A stretch of DNA of 64,000 nucleotides from DASSQJ01 sp963730165 (GCA_963730165.1 CAVSQS010000001.1:1-64000), one strand, 5' to 3'; numbered from the stretch's first letter, positions 25,492 to 34,989 are shown. Numbers and translations: made by a program. The notes: a model not told the origin generated them from the sequence alone.

Positions 25492-26919
25492 GTGAGCCAG
25501 GACGGGACCGACCTCTTCGGCGCGGCGGCGCAGGAGCGCGCCGCCGACGGCTCCGACGCGTCCGGGGCCGGCCTCCCACCGCTGGCCGTCCGCATGCGCC
25601 CTCGCAGCGTCGAGGAGGTGCGCGGCCAGGCCGAGGTGCTTCGCGCGGGGAGCCCCCTGCGTCGGCTCATCGCCGGACACGGCGGCCCCGCGGGTCCGCT
25701 CAGCGCGATCCTCTGGGGTCCCCCCGGCACGGGCAAGACGACCCTCGCCCACCTCGTCGCGACCGCCGCCGACCGCGAGTTCGTCGAGCTGTCGGCCGTC
25801 ACCGCGGGGGTCAAGGACGTCCGCTCGGTCATGGACCGGGCGGCCCGCGCACGAGACCTGTACGGACGCCAGACCGTGCTCTTCCTCGACGAGATCCACC
25901 GGTTCACCAAGGCGCAGCAGGACGCCCTCCTGCCGGGTGTCGAGAACCGGCAGGTGGTGCTCGTCGCGGCCACGACCGAGAACCCGAGCTTCTCGGTCAT
26001 CGCGCCGCTGCTGTCGCGCTCGATGCTCATCACCCTCGTCCCGCTGACCGACGACGAGGTCGCCGACGTCCTCACCGGTGCGGTCGACGACGAGCGGGGC
26101 CTCGCCGGCGCCTACTGCCTGGCCGACGACGCGCGCGACCACCTGGTGCGGCTCGCCGGCGGCGACGCACGACGGGCACTCACCTTCCTCGAGGCGGCCG
26201 CCGGCGTCGCCGAGGACGCGCTCGCGGCCGGCGCCGAGCGACCCGCGGCCCTCGAGGTGACGCTCGCCCACACGGAGCAGGCCGTCGCCCACGCGGCCGT
26301 CCGCTACGACCGCACCGGCGACCAGCACTACGACGTGGCCTCGGCGCTCATCAAGAGCATGCGCGGCTCCGACGTGGACGCCGCGCTCCACTACCTGGCC
26401 CGGATGCTCGAGGCGGGGGAGGACCCCCGTTTCATCGCCCGGCGGGTCGTCATCGCCGCCGCCGAGGACGTCGGGATGGCCGACCCCACCGCGCTGCAGA
26501 CGGCGGTCGCGGCGATGCACGCCGTCGCGCAGATCGGGATGCCGGAGGCCCGTATCATCCTCGCCCAGGCGGTCGTCCACAACGCCCTCGCGCCGAAGTC
26601 GAACGCCGCCTACACCGGGATCAACGAGGCGATCGCCGACGTGCGCGCGGGGCGAGGAGGCCCCGTCCCGCTCCACCTGCGGGGTGGTGGGTACGGCGGT
26701 GCCGCACGCATCGCGGACGCAGCCGCCCGCGCGGCGGGCCGGGATCGGGCCCCGGCCTACGTCTACGCCCACGACGAGCCCGACGGCGTCGCGGCGCAGC
26801 AGTACCTACCCGACGACCTGCAGGGCCGCGCCGAGTACTACCGGCCCACCGACCGTGGCTTCGAGTCCCGGCTGCAGGAGCGGTGGCGCTGGCTGCGCGA
26901 GCGCCTCGGCCGCGGATGA
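25492..26919 (+). CDS. rarA: Replication-associated recombination protein A (RarA/MgsA)
   Basis: A 475-residue AAA+ ATPase of the clamp-loader clade. Walker A GPPGTGKT is at residues 76-83, Walker B is VLFLDEIHRF, sensor 1 is AATTENPSF, and the arginine-finger region is LLSRSMLITL. The C-terminal tetramerisation domain holds DQHYDVASALIKSMRGSD and VYAHDEPDGVAAQQYLPDDL. It acts at stalled replication forks. The GTG at 25492 is fixed by the leaderless -10. It stands between the MMPL gene and the DUF948-alaS block, as in other actinobacteria. Confidence 0.96.
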   Translation: MSQDGTDLFGAAAQERAADGSDASGAGLPPLAVRMRPRSVEEVRGQAEVLRAGSPLRRLIAGHGGPAGPLSAILWGPPGTGKTTLAHLVATAADREFVELSAVTAGVKDVRSVMDRAARARDLYGRQTVLFLDEIHRFTKAQQDALLPGVENRQVVLVAATTENPSFSVIAPLLSRSMLITLVPLTDDEVADVLTGAVDDERGLAGAYCLADDARDHLVRLAGGDARRALTFLEAAAGVAEDALAAGAERPAALEVTLAHTEQAVAHAAVRYDRTGDQHYDVASALIKSMRGSDVDAALHYLARMLEAGEDPRFIARRVVIAAAEDVGMADPTALQTAVAAMHAVAQIGMPEARIILAQAVVHNALAPKSNAAYTGINEAIADVRAGRGGPVPLHLRGGGYGGAARIADAAARAAGRDRAPAYVYAHDEPDGVAAQQYLPDDLQGRAEYYRPTDRGFESRLQERWRWLRERLGRG

Positions 26920-26966
26920 GCCGGCCGCGGCGCGAGAACCCCGGGGACGACCCGGCCCTGCCCTTG

Positions 26967-26972
26967 TAGGGT
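26967..26972 (+). promoter_or_regulatory. -10 element (TAGGGT) of the DUF948 gene
   Basis: TAGGGT ends 6 bases before ATG 26979, with no ribosome binding site between; leaderless spacing. Confidence 0.5.
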
Positions 26973-26978
26973 CGGGGC

Positions 26979-27344
26979 ATGACGGTGACGCTCGGAGGGA
27001 TCGCGGGGCTCGTCGCCGCGCTGGCGTTCGCCTACCTCGTCGTCCGGGTGGCGGGGCTGGTCGGCAAGGCCGGCCGCATCCTCGACGAGACCCGGGCGGG
27101 CCTGCGCGAGACGACCGACAACGTCCAGCCGACCCTCAAGGGCCTCACCGACACGGTCAGCCTCACCAACGACCAGCTCACCCGGGTCGACGGCATCACG
27201 AGCTCGGTGTCGACGATGACGGCGAACGCCTCCGCGCTCACCTCGGTGTTCGCCGCCACCGTGGGTTCGCCCCTCATCAAGGTCGCCGCGTTCAGCTACG
27301 GCGTGCGCGTGGCGGTGTCCTCGCTCCGCAAGGGATCGCGGTGA
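26979..27344 (+). CDS. DUF948-domain membrane protein
   Basis: A 121-residue protein with one N-terminal membrane helix (IAGLVAALAFAYLVVRVAGLV) followed by a helical region rich in Thr and Val (ILDETRAGLRETTDNVQPTL, DQLTRVDGITSSVSTM) typical of DUF948, then a C-terminal SYGVRVAVSSLRKG. Found upstream of alaS in many actinobacteria; function unknown, possibly envelope stress or septal. The stop overlaps the next GTG. Confidence 0.85.
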   Translation: MTVTLGGIAGLVAALAFAYLVVRVAGLVGKAGRILDETRAGLRETTDNVQPTLKGLTDTVSLTNDQLTRVDGITSSVSTMTANASALTSVFAATVGSPLIKVAAFSYGVRVAVSSLRKGSR

Positions 27345-27727
27345 GGGCCCGCACGGCCGTGCTCGTCGCGGTGGCGGCCGCGGGTGTCGGCTACGCCGTG
27401 TGGCGGTTGCCGGTGACGCAGCGCTTCGTCGGAACGGTGAGGGAGGCGTCGGCGCGGCGTGAGGCCGAGCTGCGCGAGGCGGTCGAGCTCGCCGTGCGCA
27501 CTGACGCGACGAGCCGCGCGCCTCGGCACTCCTCGGAGACGCTCGTCCCCGACCTCGAGGTCGAGGCCGGCTGGGACCGCGACCGCCGGGCGACCCCGCT
27601 CGGTGCCGACGACCCCGGTCGCTCCCTGTCCCCGGAGGAGGCACGCGCCCTGCTCCTCGACCCCACCCGGCCGGCGGGGCGCGAGGGTGCCTCCCCCGAC
27701 GACGGGCGAGCTCCCGAGGGGCCCTAG
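27341..27727 (+). CDS. Small membrane protein upstream of alaS
   Basis: A 128-residue protein starting at a GTG overlapping the DUF948 stop. One N-terminal hydrophobic helix (TAVLVAVAAAGVGYAVW) is followed by a short charged helix (VREASARREAELREAVELAV) and a disordered Pro/Asp/Arg-rich tail. Place and shape match the small DUF6167-like proteins that follow DUF948 genes before alaS in actinobacteria, but I cannot confirm the family. Function unknown. Confidence 0.75.
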   Translation: MRARTAVLVAVAAAGVGYAVWRLPVTQRFVGTVREASARREAELREAVELAVRTDATSRAPRHSSETLVPDLEVEAGWDRDRRATPLGADDPGRSLSPEEARALLLDPTRPAGREGASPDDGRAPEGP

Positions 27728-27776
27728 CGCCCCCGCCACCGCCCTCCCGACCGTCCACCCGCGTGCGACGGCGGCA

Positions 27777-27782
27777 TACCAT
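27777..27782 (+). promoter_or_regulatory. Candidate -10 (TACCAT) upstream of alaS
   Basis: TACCAT would give a transcript starting near 27789 and a leader of about 34 nt with GAGGA before ATG 27823. No clear -35. Confidence 0.35.
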
Positions 27783-27822
27783 GTCGCCCACCCGCGCACG
27801 CCGACCCGAGGACTGACCCCCC

Positions 27823-30519
27823 ATGGAAACCGCTGAGATCCGGCGCCGCTGGCTCGACTTCTTCGGACGCAACGGGCACGCCGTCGTGCCGTCGGCCCCC
27901 CTCGTCCACGACGACCCGAACCTGCTGTTCGTCAACGCGGGCATGGTCCCGTTCAAGCCGTACTTCCTCGGCCAGGAGAGCCCGCCCTACCCGCGGGCCA
28001 CGAGCGTTCAGAAGTGCGTGCGCACCCAGGACATCGAGGAGGTCGGCAAGACCTCCCGTCACGGCACGTTCTTCCAGATGAACGGCAACTTCTCCTTCGG
28101 CGACTACTTCAAGGAGGGGGCGATCCGCCTCGCCTGGGAGCTCGTCACCACCCCGCAGGACCGTGGTGGATTCGGGCTCGACGGTGAGCGACTCTGGGCC
28201 ACCGTGCTCGACGGCGACGACGAGTCCATCGAGCTGTGGCTCGAGCTCACCGAGATCCCGACCGAGCGCATCGTGCGCCGTGGCAAGGCCGACAACTACT
28301 GGCACATGGGCGTGCCCGGTCCGGGCGGGCCGTGCTCGGAGATCTACTACGACCGTGGCCCGGACTACGGGCCGGAGGGCGGACCCGCCGTCGACGAGGA
28401 CCGCTTCCTCGAGTTCTGGAACCTCGTCTTCATGCAGGACGACCTGTCCGCGGTCCGCAGCAAGGAGGACTTCGACATCGTCGGGCCGCTCCCGCGCAGG
28501 AACATCGACACCGGCATGGGGCTGGAGCGCATCGCCTCGATCCTCCAGGGCGTCGACAACATGTACGAGATCGACGAGGTCTACCCGGTGCTCGAGCGCG
28601 CGGCGGAGATGACCGGCAAGCGGTACGGCGAGCACTCCGGTCACTCCGCGGGCAGCAGCCACCCCGACGACGTCCGGCTCCGGGTCGTCGCCGACCACGT
28701 CCGCTCCTCGCTCATGCTCATCGGCGACGGCGTCACCCCCGGCAACGAGGGGCGTGGGTACGTGCTGCGACGGATGCTGCGCCGTTCGGTCCGCTCGATG
28801 CGCCTGCTCGGCTTCGACGAGCCGTGCCTGCCGCACCTGCTGCCGATCTCCCTCGAGCGGATGCGGCAGTCCTACCCGGAGCTCCAGCGCGACTGGGCGC
28901 GCATCTCCCAGGTCGCGTACACGGAGGAGGACGCCTTCCGGCGCACCCTCGCGGCGGGCACGACCATCCTCGACACCGCGGTCTCCCGCACCCGCGAGTC
29001 CGGGGGACGTGTCCTCGCTGGTGACCAGGCCTTCCAGCTGCACGACACCTACGGCTTCCCCATCGACCTGACCCTCGAGATGGCGGCCGAGCAGGGCCTC
29101 GAGGTCGACCGAGAGGGCTTCGCGCGCCTCATGGCCGAGCAGCGCCACCGGGCCAAGGCCGACGCGAAGGCCAAGAAGGTCGCGCACGGTGACACGACGG
29201 CCTACCGCCAGGTCGCGGACGCGCTCGGCTCCGCGGTCGAGTTCACCGGGTACTCCGAGGTGGTCTCCGAGGCGCGGGTCGCGGGGCTCGTCGTCGCCGG
29301 GGCCTCGGTCCCGGTGGCCCACCAGGGCGACGACGTCGAGCTCGTCCTCGACCGCACCCCCTTCTACGCCGAGGGGGGCGGACAGCTGGCCGACGGCGGC
29401 AGGCTGCGGCTGGACGGCGGGGCGGTCGTGGAGGTCCGGGACGTCCAGTCGCCGATCACCGGTCTGATCGTCCACCGGGCGACCGTCCTCTCCGGCGAGG
29501 TCGCCGTCGGTGACGCCGCTCATGCCGAGGTCGACATCGAGCGGCGTCGGTCCATCTCGCGCGCCCACACCGCGACCCACATGGTGCACAAGGCGATCCG
29601 CGAGGCGCTCGGTGAGACGGCGACGCAGGCCGGCTCCGAGAACGCCCCGGGGCGGTTCCGCTTCGACTTCAACGCCCACCAGGCGGTCCCGGCATCGGTG
29701 CTCAAGGACGTCGAGCAGCGGGTCAACGCGATCCTGCTCGAGGACCTCGCGGTCCACGCCGAGGTGATGAGCCAGCGCGAGGCCGTCGAGTCCGGTGCCA
29801 TGGCGCTCTTCGGCGAGAAGTACGGCGACGCCGTGCGGGTGGTCTCGGTCGGCGACTGGGCCCGCGAGCTCTGTGGTGGCACCCACGCCGAGCGCACGAC
29901 CCAGCTCGGGCTCGTCACCCTGCTCGGGGAGTCCTCGATCGGCTCCGGGGTGCGCCGTGTCGAGGCGCTGGTCGGGACCGACGCCTACTCCTTCCTCGCG
30001 AGGGAGCACACGATCGTCGGCCAGCTCACCGAGCTCGTCAAGGGTCGGCCGGAGGAGCTGCCCGAGCGGGTCTCCGGTCTGATGACCCGGCTGCGCGAGG
30101 CCGAGCGCGACCTCGACCGACTCCGCAAGGAGCAGCTCCAGGCGGCCGCGGGCAGCCTCACCGAGCGGGCGCGCGACGTCGGCGGGGTCACCTTCCTCGG
30201 GCACGACGCCGGCGAGGCCGACGCGGGCGACGTCAGGACGATGGTGCTGGACCTGCGCGGCCGGCTCGGCAACGACCGCCCGACGGTCGTGGCCGTCACG
30301 GGCGTCGCCAAGGGTCGCCCCGTCGTCGTCGTCGCGACGAACGAGGGAGCCCGGCACCGGGGCATCCGCGCGGGTGAGCTGGTCCGCGCCGCCGCGGGTG
30401 CCCTCGGTGGTGGCGGCGGTGGGAAGGACGACATCGCCCAGGGCGGCGGTCAGGACCCGGCCCGGGTCGGAGAGGCCCTCGCGGCGGTCGAGTGGCGCGT
30501 GGGCGAGCTCGCGGGCTGA
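27823..30519 (+). CDS. alaS: Alanyl-tRNA synthetase
   Basis: An 898-residue class II synthetase of full length. The catalytic core begins RRRWLDFFGRNGHAVVPSA and includes TSVQKCVRTQDIEEVGKT and MGLERIASILQG. The editing domain has the zinc residues HTATHMVH and CGGTHAERT. The C-terminal C-Ala domain (RHRGIRAGELVRAAAGALGGGGGGKDD) is present. It charges tRNA-Ala and edits Ser/Gly. It starts an operon: the stop overlaps the ATG of ruvX (TGATG), as in mycobacteria where alaS, ruvX, mltG and aroE are in the same order. Confidence 0.98.
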   Translation: METAEIRRRWLDFFGRNGHAVVPSAPLVHDDPNLLFVNAGMVPFKPYFLGQESPPYPRATSVQKCVRTQDIEEVGKTSRHGTFFQMNGNFSFGDYFKEGAIRLAWELVTTPQDRGGFGLDGERLWATVLDGDDESIELWLELTEIPTERIVRRGKADNYWHMGVPGPGGPCSEIYYDRGPDYGPEGGPAVDEDRFLEFWNLVFMQDDLSAVRSKEDFDIVGPLPRRNIDTGMGLERIASILQGVDNMYEIDEVYPVLERAAEMTGKRYGEHSGHSAGSSHPDDVRLRVVADHVRSSLMLIGDGVTPGNEGRGYVLRRMLRRSVRSMRLLGFDEPCLPHLLPISLERMRQSYPELQRDWARISQVAYTEEDAFRRTLAAGTTILDTAVSRTRESGGRVLAGDQAFQLHDTYGFPIDLTLEMAAEQGLEVDREGFARLMAEQRHRAKADAKAKKVAHGDTTAYRQVADALGSAVEFTGYSEVVSEARVAGLVVAGASVPVAHQGDDVELVLDRTPFYAEGGGQLADGGRLRLDGGAVVEVRDVQSPITGLIVHRATVLSGEVAVGDAAHAEVDIERRRSISRAHTATHMVHKAIREALGETATQAGSENAPGRFRFDFNAHQAVPASVLKDVEQRVNAILLEDLAVHAEVMSQREAVESGAMALFGEKYGDAVRVVSVGDWARELCGGTHAERTTQLGLVTLLGESSIGSGVRRVEALVGTDAYSFLAREHTIVGQLTELVKGRPEELPERVSGLMTRLREAERDLDRLRKEQLQAAAGSLTERARDVGGVTFLGHDAGEADAGDVRTMVLDLRGRLGNDRPTVVAVTGVAKGRPVVVVATNEGARHRGIRAGELVRAAAGALGGGGGGKDDIAQGGGQDPARVGEALAAVEWRVGELAG

Positions 30520-31052
30520 TGTCCGACGACGCGCAGGCGGTCGGCCGGGGCGTCCGGGTCGGCGTCGACGTCGGGTCCGTGCGGGTCGGTGTCGCCATGA
30601 GCGACCCCGACGGTGTGCTCGCGACCCCCGTGGCGACCCTCCGGCGCGACCCCGCGTCGACGCCGGCGCAGGGCGACCGGGACGTCGAGCAGATCGCCGC
30701 CATCGTCGCCGGTGAGGAGGCCGTGTGCGTGGTCGTCGGGCTGCCGAGGTCACTCGACGGGACCGAAGGTCCCGCCGCACGACGTGCACGCACGTATGCT
30801 GGCGTGTTGTCGGCGCGTGTCGCCCCCGTTCAGGTCCGTCTCGTCGACGAACGCCTGAGCACGGTCGACGCGCACCGGGCGCTCCGTGACAGCGGGGTCG
30901 CCGGCAGGCGGCAGCGCGCCGTGGTCGACCAGGCCGCGGCGGTGCTCATCCTCCAGTCGGCCCTCGACACCGAGCGTGCGACCGGGGCCCCCGCCGGGGA
31001 GCCGGTCGGAGGACCACGGCGCAAGCCACGGACGAAGGGCACGAGGACGTGA
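30519..31052 (+). CDS. ruvX: YqgF/RuvX-family putative Holliday junction resolvase / pre-16S rRNA nuclease
   Basis: A 177-residue RNase H-fold nuclease. The first catalytic Asp lies in VGVDVGSVRVGVAMSD (residues 14-29), the second acidic motif is VRLVDERLSTVDAHRAL, and VDQAAAVLILQSAL closes the fold. In E. coli YqgF finishes the 5' end of 16S rRNA; the resolvase role is older. The ATG at 30519 overlaps the alaS stop, and the end overlaps GTG 31049 of mltG. The extension after residue 150 is basic. Confidence 0.95.
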   Translation: MSDDAQAVGRGVRVGVDVGSVRVGVAMSDPDGVLATPVATLRRDPASTPAQGDRDVEQIAAIVAGEEAVCVVVGLPRSLDGTEGPAARRARTYAGVLSARVAPVQVRLVDERLSTVDAHRALRDSGVAGRRQRAVVDQAAAVLILQSALDTERATGAPAGEPVGGPRRKPRTKGTRT

Positions 31053-32239
31053 CTCACCAGGACTTCACCGAGACGATCTTCGGTGACGACACCGGGGGGC
31101 ACCGGGAGGGCCCTGCGCCCCAGACCCGTCGAGAGCTGCACGGTCACCAGCGGCCGCCACGTCGAACCGGGCGCCGCCTCCTCGTGCTGCTCGTCACCGT
31201 CGTCCTCGTCGGGGGCGGGGCGTATGCGGCATGGAGCGTCCTCGGCCCGACCGTGTCGGGCTTCCTGTCCGGCGGGACGAGCACCGCCGACATGGACTAC
31301 CCGGGCCCGGGCACCGGCGAGGTCCAGATCGTCGTCAACCCCGGAGACACCGGCGAGGACATCGCGACGACGCTGCGCGACAGCGGCGTCACCAAGACCC
31401 GCACCGCCTACCTCCAGGCCGCCGCGGCCGACCCACAGGCGGCGGGCAAGATCCAGCCCGGGACGTATGCCATGCGCGAGCAGATGAGCGGCGCCGATGC
31501 GTTCGCTCTCCTCAGCGACCCGGCCAACCGGATCGCCGACCGGGTGACGATCCGAGAGGGACTGTGGAAGGACGAGGTCTTCGCCGCGCTCTCCGAGGCG
31601 ACGGGGGTGCCGGTCAAGGACTACGAGAAGGCCGCGAAGGACACCAAGGCCATCGGCCTGCCCGCCGCGGCGGACGGCAACGTCGAGGGCTGGCTGTTCC
31701 CCGCGAGCTACGAGTTCGACGACAGCACCACCGCCACCGAGCAGCTGTCCCAGATGGTGGCCCTGACGAAGAAGACCCTCGAAGACGCCGGCGTCGCCCA
31801 GAAGGACTGGGAGCGCACCCTGACGATCGCCTCGATCGTCGAGGGCGAGGTCAGTGGCGACGCCGACCGCGGCAAGGTGGCCCGCGTCATCCTCAACCGC
31901 CTCGAGGGTGGTCCGCCGAGCTACGGGCTGCTCCAGATGGACTCCACCGTCCACTACGCCGCCCAGCAGCGCGGCAAGGCGGGCACCACCGACGAGCAGC
32001 GCGCCTCCGACAGCCCGTACAACACCTACAAGTACGCGGGGTTGCCGCCCGGCCCGATCGGCAACCCCGGCAAGGCGTCGATCGAGGCCGCGGCCGACCC
32101 GACACCCGGTGACTGGGTGTTCTTCGTCACCGTCAACCCGGACACCGGCGAGACGAAGTTCGCCGCGACCCAGGCCGAGCACGACCGCAACGTGCAGCAG
32201 TTCAACGACTGGTGCGCGGCCAACCCCGGCTCGTGCTGA
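31049..32239 (+). CDS. mltG: Endolytic murein transglycosylase MltG
   Basis: A 396-residue membrane-anchored YceG/MltG protein. A cytoplasmic basic N-terminus of about 45 residues precedes one helix (LLVLLVTVVLVGGGAYAAW). The catalytic Glu lies in ASIVEGEVSGDADRGKVA, followed by LNRLEGG, LQMDSTVHYA, SPYNTYKYAGLPPGPIGNPG and IEAAADPTP, all family hallmarks. It cleaves nascent glycan strands at the membrane face. Only 4 bases overlap the ruvX gene. The final C-terminal Cys pair (WCAANPGSC) is unusual and might form a disulfide. Confidence 0.97.
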   Translation: MTHQDFTETIFGDDTGGHREGPAPQTRRELHGHQRPPRRTGRRLLVLLVTVVLVGGGAYAAWSVLGPTVSGFLSGGTSTADMDYPGPGTGEVQIVVNPGDTGEDIATTLRDSGVTKTRTAYLQAAAADPQAAGKIQPGTYAMREQMSGADAFALLSDPANRIADRVTIREGLWKDEVFAALSEATGVPVKDYEKAAKDTKAIGLPAAADGNVEGWLFPASYEFDDSTTATEQLSQMVALTKKTLEDAGVAQKDWERTLTIASIVEGEVSGDADRGKVARVILNRLEGGPPSYGLLQMDSTVHYAAQQRGKAGTTDEQRASDSPYNTYKYAGLPPGPIGNPGKASIEAAADPTPGDWVFFVTVNPDTGETKFAATQAEHDRNVQQFNDWCAANPGSC

Positions 32240-33057
32240 GGGCCGCGGTCCTCGGCTCGCCGGTCGCCCACTCGCTCTCCCCGGTCCTGCACCGGGCGGG
32301 CTACGCGGCCGCGGGCCTCCCGGACTGGCGCTACGACGCCCGTGAGGTGCTCGCCGGCGACCTCCCGGGCGTCGTCGCCGGGCTCGGCGAGGAGTGGCGA
32401 GGCCTGTCGCTGACGATGCCGCTCAAGGAGGCCGCTCTCGACGTCGCGACCGAGGTGTCCGTCGTGGCCCGCCGCGCCGGAGCGGCCAACACCCTGGTGC
32501 GCCGGCCCGACGGCGGGTGGGACGCGACGAACACCGACGTCGCCGGGGTCGTGGAGACGCTGCGCCCGTCCCTGCCCGCGCCGCCCCAACGGGCCCTCGT
32601 GCTCGGCGCCGGAGCCACCGCCAGGTCCGCGGTCCTCGCCCTCGCGTCCCTGGGCGTCTCCACGCTCACGGTCCGGGCCCGGAACACCGCGGCGGCCGCG
32701 GACCTCCTCGCCTGGGCGCTCGACCTCGGCATCGGCGTGCGCAGCGGGTCGGTCGCCGCGATGGACCCGTGGCGGACCTCCCGCGACGACGTCGTGGTCT
32801 CGACGGTGCCTCGGGAGGCCAGCGAGGCGCTCGCGGCGACCGTGCCCGCCGAGCACCGGGGCGTGCTCCTCGACGTCGTCTACGCGGGGTGGCCGACCCC
32901 GCTGGCCCGCGCTGCCGCGGCGGCGGGGATGACGGTGGTCTCGGGCCTCGACATGCTCGTCCACCAGGCCGCCGACCAGTTCACCCTCTTCACGGGCCGT
33001 CCGGCGCCGTTCGCCGCGATGCTCGAGGCGGGGCGGGCCGCGTTGGGGGCCACGTGA
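32233..33057 (+). CDS. aroE: Shikimate dehydrogenase
   Basis: About 274 residues; reduces 3-dehydroshikimate with NADPH. Visible: substrate loop GSPVAHSLSPVLHRAGY, catalytic Lys in LTMPLKEAA, NTD-type NTDVAGVVETL, dinucleotide loop LGAGATARSAVLALASLG and the C-terminal GLDMLVHQAADQF. GTG 32233 overlaps the mltG stop; a CTG one codon later is a weaker choice. The stop overlaps GTG 33054 of the peptidase gene. Confidence 0.95.
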   Translation: MLRAAVLGSPVAHSLSPVLHRAGYAAAGLPDWRYDAREVLAGDLPGVVAGLGEEWRGLSLTMPLKEAALDVATEVSVVARRAGAANTLVRRPDGGWDATNTDVAGVVETLRPSLPAPPQRALVLGAGATARSAVLALASLGVSTLTVRARNTAAAADLLAWALDLGIGVRSGSVAAMDPWRTSRDDVVVSTVPREASEALAATVPAEHRGVLLDVVYAGWPTPLARAAAAAGMTVVSGLDMLVHQAADQFTLFTGRPAPFAAMLEAGRAALGAT

Positions 33058-33735
33058 GCTGGTGGCCCCTGCTGGCCGCGGCCCTCGTCATGGGTGTGGT
33101 CGGCCACCTGACCGGCCGCGAGCTGGCCACCGGCGGCTACCGCATCCCCGAGGACGACGTGGAGCACCCGCCCGGGTCGGCCTGGTGGGCCGGACCCCTC
33201 ACCGGGGCGCTGGCCGCGATCGCCACCTGGGCGGTCGTCGACGTCGCGGGCTGGGCGGCCCTCCCGGCCTACCTGCTCTTCGCGTGGCTGACCACCGCGC
33301 TCACCTGGACCGACCTCGACGTCCACCGGCTCCCGGTCGGTCTCGTCGTCCCGACCGGCTGGTGGCTCGCCGTGCTCCTCGGGCTCGCGACGCTTGGCCG
33401 TCGGGGAGGGGCGGTGGAAGGGCGCGCTCGCCGGCGTCCTCGTCATGGGCGGCTTCTACCTGCTCCTCGCCCTGCTGCCCGGCGGTGGTGTCGGCGGCGG
33501 GGACGTGCGTCTGGCGCCGCTCATCGGGGCCGTGCTCGGCTGGCTCGGCCCCGGCCACCTCGTCATCGGCATGGCGGCGGGCTTCCTCGTCGGGGGGCTC
33601 GTCGCCGCGGCCCTGCTCGTCGCCGGCCGGGCGGGACGCAAGACCCACATCGCGTACGGACCCGCGATGTGCGTGGGAGCGTGGGTGGCCATCGGGGGGG
33701 CGGACCGCATCATGACCTGGCTGACGGGTGGATGA
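33054..33735 (+). pseudogene. A24 prepilin peptidase-like gene with a single-base frameshift
   Basis: Two overlapping reading frames together make one A24 type IV prepilin peptidase-like membrane protein of about 226 residues. The first frame (GTG 33054 onward) encodes the N-terminal helices and the first catalytic Asp in TWTDLDVHRLPVGLV, then leaves the conserved pattern at LATLG near 33394. The second frame continues as AVGEGRWKGALAGVLVMGG with the GxGD motif GVGGGDVRLAPLIG. Removing one T at 33394-33395 (cgcttggcc to cgctggcc) restores LATLAVGEGRW exactly. Either a real inactivating mutation or an assembly error. The place between aroE and aroC matches the A24 peptidase gene of mycobacteria (Rv2551c). 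Confidence 0.88.
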
Positions 33736-33759
33736 GCCGGCCGTGGAAGGATTCTCGTC

Positions 33760-34989
33760 ATGCTGCGTTGGCTGACCGCCGGGGAGTCGCACGGGCCTGC
33801 TCTCGTGGCGACGATCGAGGGCCTGCCCGCAGGCGTGGAGGTCACCACCGCCGACATCGGGGCCGCCCTGGCCCGGCGCCGGCTCGGGTACGGCCGCGGT
33901 GCCCGACAGAAGTTCGAGCAGGACGAGGTCGAGATCCTCGGCGGCGTCCGGCTCGGCACGACGCTCGGGTCGCCCGTCGCGATCCGGATCGGCAACACCG
34001 AGTGGCCCAAGTGGCGCACCGTCATGAGCCCCGACCCCGTGCCGGAGGCGGAGTTCGCCGCCTCCGACGACGTCAACGCCGACAAGGAGCCGGCCCGCAA
34101 CCGCCCGCTGACCCGGCCCCGCCCGGGCCACGCCGACCTCGTCGGCATGCAGAAGTACGGCTTCGCCGACGCCCGTCCGGTCCTCGAGCGCGCCTCGGCC
34201 CGCGAGACGGCGGCACGCGTCGCGCTCGGCGCCGTCGCGGCGCGGTTCCTCGAGCAGGCCTACGGCATCCGCCTGGTCTCCCACACCGTCGCGATCGGGA
34301 CCGCCGGTGTCCCTGACGAGGCCCCGCTCCCCACCGCCGCGGACGTCGCGGCCCTGGACGCCGACCCGGTGCGAGCCTTCGACCCGTCGGCGTCGGCGGC
34401 GATGGTCGCCGAGGTCGACGCCGCACACCGGGACGGCGACACGCTCGGCGGGGTCGTCGAGGTCATCGCGGAAGGGCTCCCGCCCGGACTCGGGTCGCAC
34501 GTCCACTGGGACCGGCGGCTGGACGCCCGTCTCGCGGCCGGGCTCATGGGCATCCAGGCGATCAAGGGTGTGGAGGTCGGCGACGGCTTCCGGACCGCGG
34601 CGCGGCGCGGCTCGCAGGCCCACGACGAGATGGGCCGGGACGAGGACGGGGTCATCCGTCGGCGCACCGGTCGGGCAGGCGGCACCGAAGGCGGCATGTC
34701 GGTCGGTGGGACCCTGCGGGTACGAGCCGCCATGAAGCCGATCTCCACCGTGCCGCGGGCGCTCGAGACCGTCGACGTCGCATCCGAGGAGCCGGCCCGG
34801 GCCATCCACCAGCGCTCCGACGTCTGCGCCGTGCCCGCGGCCGGGGTCGTCGCCGAGGCGATGGTCGCCCTCGTCCTCGCGCAGGCCTGCCTCGAGAAGT
34901 TCGGTGGTGACTCGGTGACCGAGACGGCGCGCAACCACAGGGCCTACCTCGACGCGGTCCCGGAGACGATGCGGACGTGGGAGGGCTGA
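33760..34989 (+). CDS. aroC: Chorismate synthase
   Basis: A 409-residue FMN-dependent enzyme of the last shikimate step. Signatures: GESHGPALVATIEGLPAGV, RRRLGYGRGARQKFEQDEV, RPRPGHADLVGMQKYGF, ERASARETAARVALG, and RRGSQAHDEMG for FMN and active-site contacts. ATG 33760 is preceded by GGAAGGA at about 33743-33749. It overlaps aroK by one base (TGATG). Full length. Confidence 0.98.
   Translation: MLRWLTAGESHGPALVATIEGLPAGVEVTTADIGAALARRRLGYGRGARQKFEQDEVEILGGVRLGTTLGSPVAIRIGNTEWPKWRTVMSPDPVPEAEFAASDDVNADKEPARNRPLTRPRPGHADLVGMQKYGFADARPVLERASARETAARVALGAVAARFLEQAYGIRLVSHTVAIGTAGVPDEAPLPTAADVAALDADPVRAFDPSASAAMVAEVDAAHRDGDTLGGVVEVIAEGLPPGLGSHVHWDRRLDARLAAGLMGIQAIKGVEVGDGFRTAARRGSQAHDEMGRDEDGVIRRRTGRAGGTEGGMSVGGTLRVRAAMKPISTVPRALETVDVASEEPARAIHQRSDVCAVPAAGVVAEAMVALVLAQACLEKFGGDSVTETARNHRAYLDAVPETMRTWEG

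Noticed and set aside
25402..26772. N-terminal extension of the MMPL transporter upstream of ATG 25404
   Set aside because: The frame stays open but runs antisense through rarA with shadow composition; the transporter's own start with its basic lead and first helix is at 25404.
33062..33715. A separate 217-codon frame in the peptidase region
   Set aside because: It is a third frame with Arg/Pro-rich shadow composition; the two frames that carry the peptidase motifs explain the region.
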